Below, piece after piece: positions 24,677 to 38,920 of a stretch of DNA of 64,000 nucleotides. How positions within the stretch are numbered: position 1 is the first letter of the stretch; the number at the start of each line of letters is the position of its first letter. The stretch is from Scleromitrula shiraiana (taxonomy: Eukaryota; Ascomycota; Leotiomycetes; Helotiales; Sclerotiniaceae). Both the position numbers and the translations under genes were made by a program. The stretch lies in the NCBI GenBank assembly GCA_028455995.1, contig JABELC010000006.1:620001-684000 (forward strand), written 5' to 3'. The notes under the pieces are model-generated. The model saw only the letters and a list, made by a program, of their open reading frames with translations. It was not told the origin of the DNA and searched no databases.

Positions 24677-27600
24677 GTTGATTACAACTGATGTGTTTGT
24701 AATGGAGTGATTATCAGATGTGCAATTGACCAGGAATAGAAAAGAAGAAAGGAAGAAGAAGAAGAAGAGGGGAAAAGTTGGCACACATACATCATTTATA
24801 CGTACTCTAATAACTACCTAAGATATGGTACTTACCGTCTCTTGACAAGTTTATCCAACCTCCAAGATAGACCGTTATATCTTAGCATGGTATGCGCTCC
24901 AGTTTTCCATCAACAGTTATCGTAGAATTGGTCGAGACTACTGCTAGTATGCCAATCAACATGAAAAAGAGTCATGAACATATACATAGTCTTCTTAGTA
25001 ACTCCTTTTCACGATGTTCATTTAAACTTTCATGATGATGTAAGTGCCGGGCTGCCGGCATTAGAAATTTCATGATACTTAAGTAGCTGTGAAAAAAATT
25101 GACTTTCGCTAATGGTCCCTTTGGTTTTTCAAGACTTATTCTGTATTGTACAATTCCCACTTGGGATTTGAACAGAAGAAGGAGAATTACCTACCTCATA
25201 TTACAGTACATCTCCGATCAACATCTCAAATACTCAAATCAACTTGACTGTGTCAACAATAACCCCGCACACCCGATGTCAAACTCAATTATGTGGGGAT
25301 ATATAGGAAGTCTAGTACACTTCCATCTAGTAACCATCAAAAGCCGTCATCTACCGACTCAGACCACACTTAACAATTGAAGCTGAATCTTCAATAAGTG
25401 AATGCGTTGGAATGAAATGAAATAAGATAGAAGAGATCGACTTGGAAATGAAATGAAGAGAGAATAACAAACATGATACCTTTCTATCTACCTACCTATT
25501 TTTACTATACTTTCACTCACTTACCAATGTATAACAGCATCTACTTACTATATGTACCCAGTGCTCAAAAAATAAGACTCTAATCTATCTCCATTCTATC
25601 CCATCTTACCAGCCAAATCCACGTAAATGAGGAACATCATACTATACGGTGCCATCACTATTCCCATCCTATTCAAAACTCCTTTGAGGTCCTTCATTCT
25701 TTTCCCTTCATGTGACGAATACATTCTAAGTACTCACTTACTTACATAATTAAATCCGCCATCCCCAAGTTCCCACCTATTCATTCCCTCCCAACCCCGC
25801 CCTCCTTTTCTCCCCCGCCCCCAAGAGAGTCAGGGAAACACATATATGATAATAAATAGACATCACGGGGCAAAGAAAAACCCAACAGGAGTCACAATTA
25901 CACAGCACACATCACATCACATGGTATGCAGATTTCAGCTCCAACTTTGGCGCCGCACGTCAGAGCCAGAGCCAGTACAGAAATCAACACAACACCATCC
26001 GCTTATCAGCCAACGATTAACGAACGATCAATGAATGGCCAACGACAAAGTAAGTACAATATATAATGCCAAGTCATATACTGAGACTTCTCCTCTCCAA
26101 GAGCTCCGGAACTCCGTATCATCAACTTATGAATCAGTGAATCAATGAATCAATACATCATAAGTTAATACCGCACGCACGAGACTTTATCATGACCAAT
26201 TCGACCATCTGCATCACTTGATATTTTCTTTTTTGTTCCTCCAGTGATCGTATCCAAGTTTCAAGCGGTTTTCAAGTCATGTTATGTCAAGCTGACAGTA
26301 TAGTAATGTTAATGGTAATCCATCTCACTACTCCCTCCTACCTAGTATTACCATCACCAATCAATCACGCACACCGATAGTATACGGTACATAAAATACG
26401 TGCAACATACATTCCAATGATTTCATTTTCATTTCCGCCCCAGCTTAACTCAACACACGCTGGCTGCGGCGTAGAAACCTACCATCCCATACCCTGTCAT
26501 ACCCTTCCCTAACTCTAGGTAACAGATGCGATGATGGAATAGGTGGGATCCACATATGGAGTAGATCGTAAAGGCGAGTGACTCACTCATACCATACACA
26601 TCACATGATACTCAAGCCCATGATTACAGTAAGTATGAGATTTCACGCCCCCATTACTTTGGATATTATTCATCGAATCAATGATTGATACATTTGTAAA
26701 TATATATCCTAAATTGGAAAATCGGAAAATCGGAAATATGAATCATAATTTAAAAATGAATGAATGGAGTAAAACGGCTATAAAACAAGGCATTGCACCG
26801 CCCGATGAAGATCTGAATTAAACAAGCAAGATCTCTCAGACATGCACTTCGCACGCGAAGAACCAACCCATCCATCCATCCATCTATTCTTTGGCTTCTA
26901 GAAAAACCACCACAGACATATCATCACCTGTTTTGCATGTAGGCAAACTGTAGCCTTAGCTTTAGCCTTACTGAAGGCTGAATGAATGAATGAATGAATG
27001 CATGAAACGAAAGGCTGATCATCTCCTCCCTGCCTCGCTCCCTCCAAATAACATTCAATAGATACATACACAGTAGATAGCCCCCAAATCACCATCATGG
27101 TATCATTTCCCAGCCTGATCCAAAAAAGGGAAAAAACGAAAGAAAAAGTGGCGTTACCCATCCATCAAAACGAAACGTCCTTTTTTCTTTTTTAAAAAAA
27201 GGCTCCGCAAATTGAAGTAAAAAAACTGACTGCTACAGCACCCAGCCGAGAGTAGAAAAATCCCGTGCCGTCCGTCTTACTTTATCTTTATCCTATCTGA
27301 AAGGAGAGTGAGATGTTAAATTGATGAATGAACTAACGTTTTTATCCCATTCTTTCATTCTCATTCTCATTCTCGTTCGAAGTAAGAAATAAAAAATAAA
27401 ATAAGATAAAATAAAATAAAATAAAAGTTCGTACAGTATGCGTGAACACTGAATACCTACCGTACATAAAACTCGGAATCCACGAGCAAAGATCTCGAAC
27501 TTCAAAATTGGAATTTTTCGGAGTTACCGTACGCAAAGCCAAAATTACACTCCCTCTCCACCTCGGTCCCCGTACAATAATAGGTAGACAGTTAACAGTT

Positions 27601-30600
27601 AGATAACAGTATATGTGTGTGTGTGGCGGAAAACACAGCCAATAACTTATTAGCTATTAAAACATGGCTTGCATAAAACAAGGTAAAAATCCTCATTTGG
27701 GGTTTATTCCCTCCAATGAATGGATGGATAAATGGATGGATGGATGGATGGATGGATGGATGTGCATGCATGCATAAGAAGAGGAAGCACTTGCGAGAAG
27801 GGAAAGGATGGATAGATAGATGTTCTAGAAGATTTCTGTATTGGGATTTGATTGATTGATTGATTGAGTTGGTTTGGGGATTGTGATGGGATGGACGACG
27901 GAGATGCCGATATAGGCCGAGGGGGATTTATAGGGATGGGATGGATGGGATGGATTGGGTAGGAGATGATAGAGAGGAGGCGAGAAAAAGCTTGGAAGGA
28001 GAGGATATGATACATTGTAAACAATTAATTGTTTGTTAATGAGAGAATGAGTCAATCGATCGGTCTTTCGTTCGCGGTAAATCCTCAGATGGATGTGGGA
28101 AAAGCAAGGTTGGTACTGTAAGATGTAGCGCTACATAGCGGTTACGGAGTCCCTCTTTGAGAGGGGTACATAGTAGGTACGTACGTGATAGGTAGGTAGA
28201 TATGTCGTACGTGTTGTATCTGTATCTATCCTATCTATCCATTCATTCATTCATCTTTTTTAAGGAATGAAATTGAAATGTATCATCATATCAAATGAAA
28301 TCGCGACGTAATCTAATCTAATCGTCTAATCTACTCCAATATAATTTTATTTGGTTTGATATCTCCTATGACGGCTTGCTTGCTTGCCTGCCTACGCTAC
28401 CTTTGCAACAATCTGTAGGAATTACAGTATGTATCATAGTATATACAAACCTATCAAATAGGCGGTGATAATAGTAATAGTAATCGTAACCAGACCAAAC
28501 CAGACTCCAAGGGAGAGAGGGGAGAGAGACCTGATTTGTGAGATGTTATGTTATGTACATAGACCTACTTTTATAGGCTATCTTCGCGATCGATATACGA
28601 TATTTTACCTACACTTACACTTACACTTGGACGGACGATGTGATGTGTTGTGGTATGTTAACAGGATAAGATAATCACCTGATAACAAAACGAAACACAT
28701 TCTTCGATCGAGCGTCGTTTCGACTAATGGAAAGGTATTCGCATTCGTGTCTCCATTTGAAGAAAGCAAAGCTCAAAAGCTTTCGTGATCCTTTCCTTTA
28801 GTTAATGGCCGGCGCTTGTCTTCTCGTCAATTAGGTACATACACGATGATGATTGATGATACATACATAGTACCTATGTATGGATACCGTCAAGTCAGTC
28901 AGGTAAAGTCAAGTCATACGTACATCCGAAGAAGCATGATCTAAAGCACAGGCATTATTCTGACTCTTGCGCGCTTGCTGGCCTCGGAGCGAGTGGATGA
29001 CTGCAAGCGGGCAGGCATAGCGAGCATAGCATCACGATTGACTCATACTTTGAATACCACGGATACTACGGATACCCAGTTTTTTTGCGTGTATGTACTG
29101 TATGGATTCTTTTTTTTTGGATGGAGTGAGATGAATTCTGGGAGGAACTGGAAGTTTCTCTTGATTCGATTGTGATTGATGTATGAATTTCAAGACTCAT
29201 CATCATGATTTGGAACATCATGAATGAGGGGAAGCGGAATACACCGTTACGCAAGCAAGCAAGTAAATAGCAGGAATACAGCAGGAGTAACAATATCACG
29301 AGTTGGTTAAGAAAAAAAGTTCGGGAACGAGCATGAATGGGAAAGAAAAGCAAGCCATCATGGAAAGCTGCAGCGAATAATGATAATGATATCGTCGTCG
29401 CAAGACCAATCAATATGAAGCATCTCTTTTTCTCGAAGCGGGGAAAAACACAATGAATGGTTGTGATTGTGATTATTGGTTGTGTGTGTCAAGGGTGTCA
29501 CAATGATTGCTTGAGTTTCTCCTATTTGTTAATTCCTCGATGAGGATCGAGATAATCGAGTAATCGTGGAATGCTTCGACGCCATTTTACATTGCAATTT
29601 TGTTTGTAAATGCTTATGAATTTCTAGTATTGATTTGATTTTGAATTTCGGAGATATGAATGAACCAAAGTATGATTAGATCTTCAGATTTAGAGGGGGG
29701 CTGACGGAAGTGCTGAGTCTGGGCCTGAGTGATGTGTAACAACCAAATGTAAGGTTATGAAACTGGTGATGATACGGGCGCCGACACGGCTAGGATGATT
29801 AAGAATCCATATCCGGAAACCTCTTTTACCGTCTTTCATTTGCATCGTCTTGTCTTTCCAAGGTTTGTGTCGCATCTATTTTCCTCTCATTGCACAATTT
29901 GGATCCCACTTGGCGGAAGGCGGGTGCGACCATGAGTTATTAAATAAAGTAGTGAGTAATTTTCTTTGGTCCGATAATAAGATCTTGGATGTACAATGTA
30001 CATTGATTGCACTGTGATTGTACTGCGCAGGTCTACTTGATAGAAAGAGTAAAGATAATTACGGGTTCGTATTCTGACCTAGACCGCTATTTTCCCGAAG
30101 TAATAAATGTGGCAATAGAGACTTAGGAAGTGATAAGCTGAAGCTAGAAGTCAATTCGTTGCGCTTCATCAGATCAACACGCAGGAAATTAGGACCTCCA
30201 AACTTTCTATTAGCATTAGCATTAGCATTAGCATTAGCATAAACTACTAATGGAAGTACGCAATTCTGAAGAGGCTGAGGTGATCATTTGGTATTCTTTT
30301 GAACACTATTGAAGTATCATAGCCTTCCCGCACAGCACAGCAGTTGGTTGATGCATGGAATTTTGTTCGGGATTTCATATCATGTTAGGAGGGGGAAAGA
30401 TGAAAATAGAATTTGAGGATGAAAAGAGGAAGAGTACGAAGGTTCGCATGCCTATTGGTTTCATGACACGACTTGATGTTCGACTCTTTAGAATTGCCGA
30501 TATGTATCTTGATTGTTCTAGAAGTCCTGAAAGTCCTGGGAATTTCTAAGGGGCAGAAAAATAGTCCTGCATTAATTGCAAGGCTGTGCGTAAAGTTGCT

Positions 30601-33600
30601 TCATTTTCATTGAAATCATTGCAACTTCATAGCCAGAAATGACGGGCTGAGGTTGTATCCAAGGCTCAACACTTACAGCCGGATGAATTGGTAGGTGTTG
30701 TGTGACTGAACAATAATACCTTGTGGTAGGCATCTGAGCAAGCACCTGAAAGATTTATTCAGATAGACAGGCAACCAGGCACAACATTCCTTTCTTTTTT
30801 CTTCTCGATCAGATGTGATACTTAAAAAATTGTTATTGTTACTAGCATTGCATAATCTGCACGACATACATAGAGATTCAAAGCTCGAGTTTAATTGAAG
30901 TGGCGTAAGGAATTGGAATACATTGCAAGAAGTCCTTTGTCTCCTTCCGATTATACTATCTGTAATAGTAAAATAAATGGCCACCGCCAACGATACCTTT
31001 TCCTTTGACGGTCTGGCTTAACCTTGGCATTAGAATATGGCTTGATTAAAAAGTTGGAAATTCTTGATATTGAATGAAAGAAATGACTGAAAGTGGAAAA
31101 ATAGAAGCGTAAAGAATGAAAGGAAAAGGAGGAGGAGAAGGAGGAGAACGAGAGGAGGAGGAGGAGGAAAACGAGAAGACTCATGGATGCATCCACATCA
31201 TCCTTAATAACCCTTTGTATAGCTTTATCCATTGGATTGGCTATGGGCATCTTCTAGCCTACGGAGGACTTGATTATAATTCATCTTTTTTTCGGGGGGG
31301 TTAAAATCCTTGTTCAAAAATAGTATGGTCTGTGGAGTTTCTACGCCTCTTTTCCCCCAGTAAATCAAATCCCATGGATCTTGGGATCTCAAGATTTTAG
31401 AAGAATGACACAATTAGTATTAATGATTTACCGTAGAGATCGATCTTGATACCTGTAGAAGAATCCATGGATAGGAAGAAAAAGAGTTAAAAAGAGTTAA
31501 AAAGAGTTAAAAAGAGTTAAAAAGAGTTAAAAAGAGTTAAAAAGAGTTAAAAAGGGATAAAAAGGGAAAAAAAGGAAAAAAAAAAAAAGAGTAAATTCAT
31601 GAATTTGGATTGGTTAGAATATTTTTGTACATTATCATTCATTAGCTAATACAACTTCACTATCCATACAACTTGAACCTAGCTCATAGAAACCCAGTTC
31701 ATACAGTAATGGTGGATTTTGAAGAACCTTGAATAAAATGTGTAGTAAGTTATTTGTGTAAAGTGTGGTAAAATGTGGTAAGTGTGTAGTAAGGTGAGAG
31801 AATTGTTAAACAAAACAGAGGTCATTCCCGCCTGTATACTCTCTTTTGATCTCTTTTGATCTCTTTTATCTTCATCGACAAAATGTATGATTTTAAACAG
31901 ACTTAACTCAGCGGCTCTTTGAAGTCTGCAAATTTACAATACATCCTCAATCTCAACTCAACCTTTTATTATATTTTATTTATTTTATTTACATTTCATC
32001 TTATATCTTAAGAGAATAAGAAGGAAAAGGAAAAGGAAAAGAAAGAAAAGAAAGAAAAAGAAGAAGAAAAAGAAAAAAAAAAAAAATAGAAAAAAATAGT
32101 TCAATTTTCACTACTCATCAATCAACAACTCCCTTTGACTCTTTCAACCGTCGAATAGTTACTCATAGTCAGTTTCTTTTCATTTATTTGAATATACACA
32201 CAAATCTTGGGCAATTCATTACCTTACCTTACCTTACTTTACCTTACTTTATATTTTCAACCTCATCTTTATCTTTTTGATCTAGGTTCACTTTTATATA
32301 TATATATATTTATTTATTTGACATTGATTATCATCTATTCATTTGTTTTATTATTCACTACAAAGTATCATATTATATCATAGTTATCGGAAAGTATTGG
32401 ATTCATATCAAATCAAAAAGTCAATCAAGGCAGGACCAACAACGAAGAAACGAGACGCCAATTTATAAAACACTTTGATCCAATTTAAGAACTTCTACCT
32501 AAACTACCTAAAATTACCTAAATTCAACCACCTTTTTTATACTACATATACTACATATACTACATTTACCTCCTTTGCCACCTAATTATTTCATTTTTCT
32601 TATTCCTTCCTTTATTTACGACTCATCTCAACATTAATCTCACAATCTCACATTTCTCACCTTACTTTACTTTACTACTCACGCGATTTCTTTGTTTATC
32701 ATTTATTTAGTAACGCCATTATACCATCATCATTAACATCATCTCATGTTTCTTCTTTTTTTCTTCAATTTTTTTTAACTAGACATAAATCACCTTTATT
32801 ACACCAAATAAAGGTCATCTGTCTGGTTTTGTTTTATTTTGTTTTATTTTCATTTTTATTTTTATTTTTATTTTTATTTTTTATATGATCGGGAATTCCT
32901 TTTTGCATTCTACATTCTAATAAATATTCCAAGGTTATTATTACCGTAACCAAAAGAAAATATCTATACAAATATCTATACAAGGAAAATATTCACTCCT
33001 TATTCACTCCTTATTCACTCTCCGATTTTTTACTGGTTCAGTCTCGCCACTTGTTAACCAGTCATACTTCATTAATAAATTCAAAAAAGGTACTTACTTC
33101 CATTTCCACTCCACTCCACCTTTCCAGCTCCTCTCCACCTTTCACCACTACTGCCACTACTGCCACTACTGCCACTATCCACTATTACACATTATGACTA
33201 CTATCTAATCATTTGATATTCGTACTCATCAGTCACGGCGAATATCGCCTTCCACTTGAGCCACTTACTTACTCATTTAATCTCAGTTAAACGTATAAAC
33301 TCATACCTGTCTACATCATTCAATGATCTATCAACTCGAGCATTAACTAAGAGAAATCAAAATAGAGAGAGAGAGAGAGAGAGTCATCATATCTTTTTTC
33401 TATCTCAAATCTCTTTCGCCTTCTTCGCCTTCCCCGAGTTAATATTATACTACAAACAAATTACTCACTCCGCTCAATTCTTTGTTCAATGACAACTTTC
33501 CATTTATAACCCTCGACTCTCTTCCATCTGTAATCGCGGATTATTACAAAATTATAATCTTGCCACGCTTCGAGTCGAATGTTTTAATTCCATCATCCTA

Positions 33601-34019
33601 TTCAAAGTCGCGAAATCAACATTGATGGTAATGCTAGTTTTCCCCCAATAAACTAGCCCACCATTTACCTCAACAGTTACCATTTCACTCGTCGGAAAGG
33701 TCAACATGCTCTTAGCTCTTCTTAAATTTTCTCCAGTCGCCAGTCTTACATCGTCATCGTCTACCGGTTTTATCGTTCTTGAAGAAGTCATTTTGACCTC
33801 TGCTATTATCTAGTCTATCCTCCTCCCATCTCGATCACCTAGCTCTGCAACCACAAAGTGTTGTTGCGCGAGCCTGTTATCTAGTCGGAAGATCTCTCAG
33901 GGACAGTCTATAACGGTTTAATCAATTTGACACTTGGCTTTGTACAGACGGCGACTGGAGTTTTACCTTCGGATTAGAACTTCCTATTATCAAAAACAAA
34001 AAAAAAAAAATACCCGAAA
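24677..34019. other. Gene-poor region of about 9 kb upstream of the cyclin gene
   Basis: No long or domain-bearing frame is present on either strand. The DNA is dense in microsatellites: ATTC/GAAT near 26980, GGAT near 27722-27760, GATT near 27845, GCATTA near 30206-30240, GGA near 31120-31165, a 10-mer array at 31481-31550, and A-, T- and ATTTT-rich tracts at 32030-32880. The last 1-2 kb, pyrimidine-rich with an AC-rich and GA-repeat segment, probably includes a long promoter and leader for the cyclin. A 79-codon minus-strand frame at 33552-33791 is not called. Confidence 0.6.
31481..31550 (+). repeat. Seven perfect copies of the 10-mer AAAGAGTTAA
   Basis: Seven identical 10-base units lie head to tail and grade into an A/G-rich tract to about 31590. 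The perfect identity suggests recent slippage. Confidence 0.95.
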
Positions 34020-36176
34020 ATGATTTGTAGCAAAGATGATTCGCCACCTTACACTACATTATATCCTAATGGCCCCTACGTCTCTTCCATAGCCTCGTCG
34101 GCTTCTTCTTCTACTTCTTCAGTTTGGTCAGACGCTTCGGATACCTCTTCACAATCATCCGATGATACTTTACTTTCTAGCGTGTCTTCCGATTCTGAGG
34201 CATCAGAATCTGACTGCTTTATAAAGCAGCCACCGCCCTTCACAGCTGCCATCAGAGTTCGCGAAAGAAATCCAGTTTCAGCAACCTTTTGGCCAAAAAA
34301 TAAATTAATAGTTGAAAATAGACCAGTGGTGGAAGTTCCCGCAGAACAAAGGCAGAATCCTAGGAGGACCAGTGTTGGATCCACCACCCGCACGGGATGC
34401 CCCCCTCCTCTGATACGTCAAGCTGATCGCAAGGTCAATTTCGTCGACAGCCTCGTCGGTAAGATATTAATGATACCCTGAATCCCTCCCGTCCATGCGC
34501 TCAACCATTCCTCAGATTCTTCCGCCCAGATTGTCGAAGCGATCTGGCCCCTGTCATCCGTCGCATGCCCAAGCGAAATAGGCGCAAAGGGAGTTCTTCC
34601 CCTGCGCACATTTATTCAAGAAACTCTAAAGCGATCGAGAACCAGTTATTCAACTCTCCAAGTTGCCTTGTATTATTTGATACTAATTAAGCCTTGTGTA
34701 CCGAAGAATGATTTTACTATGGAACAACCAGACGATGCTCATTCATCTAGGGCTTTGCAATGTGGTCGACGAATGTTTCTATCTGCTCTTATTTTGGCAT
34801 CGAAATATCTGCAAGATCGAAATTACTCGGCACGTGCATGGAGTAAGATTTCTGGATTACCAACTTTGGAAATTAACCAGAATGAAATGGCGTTTCTAGT
34901 TGCTGTGAATTGGCGTCTGCATATCACCGACGCTGTTTTCCAACGCTGGGCCGACATTGTACTTAAATATACACCATCTCAACCTCCATCATCCGGTGCT
35001 CCTTGCTCACGCATTGCGGAACAGTCGGCTGATTGGAAGTCGATTATTCTGAAGCTCAACCCAGAATTGGATAATATTGAGGGCATTGTACCTTCCTTGT
35101 CTGTTAAGAAAAGCTTTGAAAGTATTAATACTGCTTCAACACGATCACTCACGCCATTGGCTATTGATCGATCGAACCTTGGATATGGTTCCAACGAATC
35201 CACCCCTACACCAAAACATTATACACCTAATACTATGGAGCCATCTCCACCATTCGTTTACCGTGCCAGCAGACCTGCGCCCGCTCTCGGTCTTCTTCCA
35301 ACACCACGCTTGACTCCCCAGAGTACTGGATTCAACACTCCTGCTGTGAGTGCTGCATCATACATGCTCGGTAAATCTTCTATGAGTCTCGCATTGGCAC
35401 AAGCATCAAATCCCTGTGCGGCCGAGAAATGGGCACCCTACTTGACGTCGTCTCCTCAACAATATTCCTGTAATCGTCGATCTTCCTTGGCTAACTCAGT
35501 CTCTTCGATGTCTTCACCAGAGTCAATGGTCTCAGATACTTCATCAAGATCATCTCGTTCTTCTTCAATCTCCTCAGCATCGTCGTTGATAACTGCGCCG
35601 TTCTCCTCCAAATTGGATGTTCAGGCGCGTTGTCGCTCCGCGAAGCTTTGTAGCGAGAAACAGAACAGAAATTTTATTGCCACGGTACCTGAAGATTATT
35701 GTGAAAATGGACCGACTTCTTCCCCAGAATCGTATACAGGTCCAGTGGGTAAAGGTTTCGTTGGCCTATCTCTGGGTACACCATTGGCTAGAAGGGAGTT
35801 CGAAACCGATTGTTATTCAAAAGACGAGGAAGCTGCACGGACTTTACAAGAACTGCACAGCCACCCAAGGTCTATCAACTCACCCAATCGGGCTGGTGCG
35901 AAACGAAGCAGAACTCATTCGCTTGAGAATTGTCTTCAGGAGAATGTTAGAGAGATACTCTCAATTCAATATCAGCAGAATTCATTTCCTGGTGGCTTTA
36001 TTCAACCTCGCATGCTCAACGGACAAGTAGCTGTAGAGCCACTACCAACTGTCTCGTTTGGACGCAAGAGAGTTTGTTGTGCCGCAGAAGCTGCTCTTGA
36101 TCATTCTCAATCAAATATTCATCCAGTCTTCGGCGGCTTTGGTGGTCCAGGAATGTGGAAAGGAGTACTAAATTAA
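34020..36176 (+). CDS. PCL-type (Pho80-like) cyclin, likely partner of a Pho85 kinase
   Basis: Exons 34020-34458 and 34516-36176 (GTAAGA donor, CTCAG acceptor) join in frame to 699 aa. The start is an ATG in an A-rich context. The N-terminal 145 residues are Ser-rich and probably disordered. The cyclin box spans about residues 147-265. It includes DSSAQIVEAIWP, LPLRTFIQETLKRSRTSYST, LQVALYYLILIKP, then ALILASKYLQDRNYSARAWS and MAFLVAVNWRLHIT, the pattern of the Pho80-like cyclin family that binds Pho85. The remaining 430 residues are Ser/Pro-rich with many SP/TP sites, fitting a phosphorylated regulatory tail. It resembles the Pcl5/Pcl1 branch more than Pho80 itself, but I cannot settle the subfamily. 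The long repeat-rich region upstream suggests complex promoter or leader control, which is inference. Confidence 0.9.
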
Positions 36177-38920
36177 TACACCTCACCGATCTTATACATA
36201 TACACACAAACTTGTTACAACAGATTTTCTTTCATTTGTTATTTTTTAGCTGGGGGCAAAGAACATTGCAATTGCCACATTTCAGCTTCACATCAGATAT
36301 CACGGGGGTTTTTAGATGGGATGTATTTGCGTTGTTCTTTCTGGAAACTAGCTAAGCTAATTTTGCATGCATGGGGTTGGATCGACCGGGGTGGTAAAGG
36401 GGATAAATATCGACAACTAGGGATGTCGCTTGTACGATGGCAGGGCGGTTGGCGAAGGACTTAACTTTGTTTTACGGAAATGCAAGGATTGCTGGATGGA
36501 TGGAAACTACAAATATGGGAACATATCAATATCAATATCAAATGGGTTGGCGGGGGGAAGGAATGGAATGGCATGCAATGGAAAGGAAAGGAAAGGGGAA
36601 GTTCTTCAAACATGGCGAATTGTGGCTGATGGGTTGGGTGGAGTGGAGTGGGCGATTGGGGAGTTTTAGTTCGCGTTTTTCTTGACTTTTTAAACTACCT
36701 ACCTGCCTGCCTACTACCTACTACTATTTACAATATCGGAAATATGATACCATGATACCTACCTAAGCTTGATTTGATATCTTTTGGATTTTGATTTTGC
36801 TTTTGAGGGTAGTGATATTGGTGATCTTTTGATTGATTGATTGATTGATTGTTGTAGTGAGTGAGTGTGTGCGTGTGTGCGTGTGAGTGTGTATTTGGGA
36901 ATAGATCGATGAATCTGATTTGATCCGATCGACCGATTAAGCTGGTTAGATCCGGAGTGGGTTAGATCCGGAGTGGGATAGAATGAAGTAGATAGAGGAG
37001 AGGAGAGGAGAGGATAGATACATGAGTAGATGGGGGTTTATCGTTTCAGGTCGTGGATAGATGAATAGATGAATAGATGAATCTTGATGGTCTTGATCGC
37101 GATGGTGGTGTTGTGTTGGCTGGCTGGCTGGCTGTCTATCTTACCTACGTACCTGTGGATAGTTAGTTAGTTAGCTGGCTGGCTATATCATCTCTTAGAT
37201 CTCTTGGTTATTTATTTATTTATTCATTCATTCATTTATTCATTTGTTTGCTCGCTCGTTCGCTCGTTTGTTCGTTCAGTGGATGTGGTGTGGTGTTGTG
37301 TTTTGTTGTGTTGTTGTGAGTGAGTGGGTGAGTGAGTGGGTGAATGGGTGGGTGAATGAATGGGTTGATTTAGTGATGATGTTGATGTGTTGATGAATGA
37401 CAGATAAATCGGGTAAGTGAGTGAGTGAGTGAGTGAGCATATCATCGAATCAATGCATTCTAATGAACGAGTGAGTGAGTAAATTTCTTTAACGGATATA
37501 TATGCACTACATATCAATTGACTGATTGACTAATTGTTGCGTGCGTGGATGGTGGTGGTTATGTATCATGTCCATGATAGAAAAGAGAAGAATTAGTATG
37601 GGGTAATTGTAGTTGTATTGTTGAAGTTCTTGATCTAAAACTAGGTGACGAAGAGGTCTATAAGAGCCTCCATTATGCTGACTAATCAGATCTGAACTTT
37701 TAGCCTCTTTTCTATGATAAATATCATTTGTGTCTGTATATTCAATATCTACGTTTATGCTTATACTTATACTTATGATGATCTCTTAAGTTGGCTATTT
37801 GGTTACTTACTGGGATGTAATCATGATATAATGATTATCGTTGGGTCGGTTATTCATCTATTCGTTTGTTCACCCAATCATCCAATCATCCACCCATCCA
37901 TCTATACCTAAGTAACTAAGAAGACGAACAAAGGACCTTGGAAGAGAGAAAGGGAAAGGACGAACGGGAGGGAGTGAATGGATTTGAGAGATGAGATTAG
38001 ATGAGATTCGGTGGTGAGTGATATCCTTTAATTATTCTTCTTTCTCTCTTGTACTCCAATTTTGTGCTTTGCGCTTCGCCTTCTTGGTCTTGGTTTCCTG
38101 GGATATGGGGAATGGATGGTATGTGGATGATGAGTGGTTGGTACCTTGTTTTACCGATTACAGATTATTGATTTTTCACTTGGGATGGTTTGGTGTGGGG
38201 GTGGATGGAGAAAGGAGGGGGCGGGAGAGATTGATTGATTGATTGATTGATGAGGGGTGTGGAGGTTGTGGGTGAGGGAGTGGTGGGGGGAGAAGAAGGG
38301 TAGCCTACGTAATGAGAGAGACGATATGAGGAGGAATGGGACCTAGGTAGGTAGGTAGGTAGGTGATTGGCAATGGTAAGTGGTTTTTGTTTTCGTTATT
38401 GTATAAATAGAACGAGAGGTGAAGGATTGACGGGGTATTAATTGCGTGAGGTGTTGATATATATGCACAATGATTGATAGTGAATTAATTGGAGATGGCG
38501 TGCAAGGATGATAATTTTGTGAATTTTGCGTTTCTGACTTTTGTGCGAGGTATGCTATGAATTAGATGTGTTTTCCATCGTTGTAGCATGTTTTAACTCT
38601 ACTGTTAGGGGTAGGTGGTTGATAAATATCATAGTTGATAAAACCTGCTTGTGATTTTACTGGATCCCTTCTTTTCTACCTTTCCTAGTTATCCTTCTGC
38701 CTGGGCTGTGAGTGCAACTTTCAGATAGAGGAATATAACCAATTGATATCCTTCCGCTTCGTTTACTTATCACCTACCTCCCTTCTATTGTATATCTCAG
38801 AGTGAGGCATAAGATTACAACAAGACTCCTCAGTATATTATCTGATCTAAGTAGATAAAATGCTTGTTTGCTTCTGGCTGAGTTGATGAGATAACATGAA
38901 ATAGGACGAGTTATATGAAA
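36177..38920. other. Intergenic spacer with microsatellites
   Basis: This spacer holds the 3' region of the cyclin gene followed by short tandem repeats: GATT near 36828-36850, GAGTG/GTGAATG near 37318-37430, GATT at 38230-38250 and GGTA near 38346-38362. ORFs here derive from the repeats. No gene is supported. Confidence 0.6.

Noticed and set aside
24677..24784. Upstream in-frame Met for the secreted protein
   Set aside because: It would add a Phe-rich stretch encoded opposite a GAA-rich repeat. The internal Met at 24676 begins a textbook signal peptide.
33552..33791. 79-codon minus-strand ORF upstream of the cyclin
   Set aside because: The peptide looks somewhat protein-like, but it has no flanking exon that extends it convincingly, and it lies in the probable cyclin leader.
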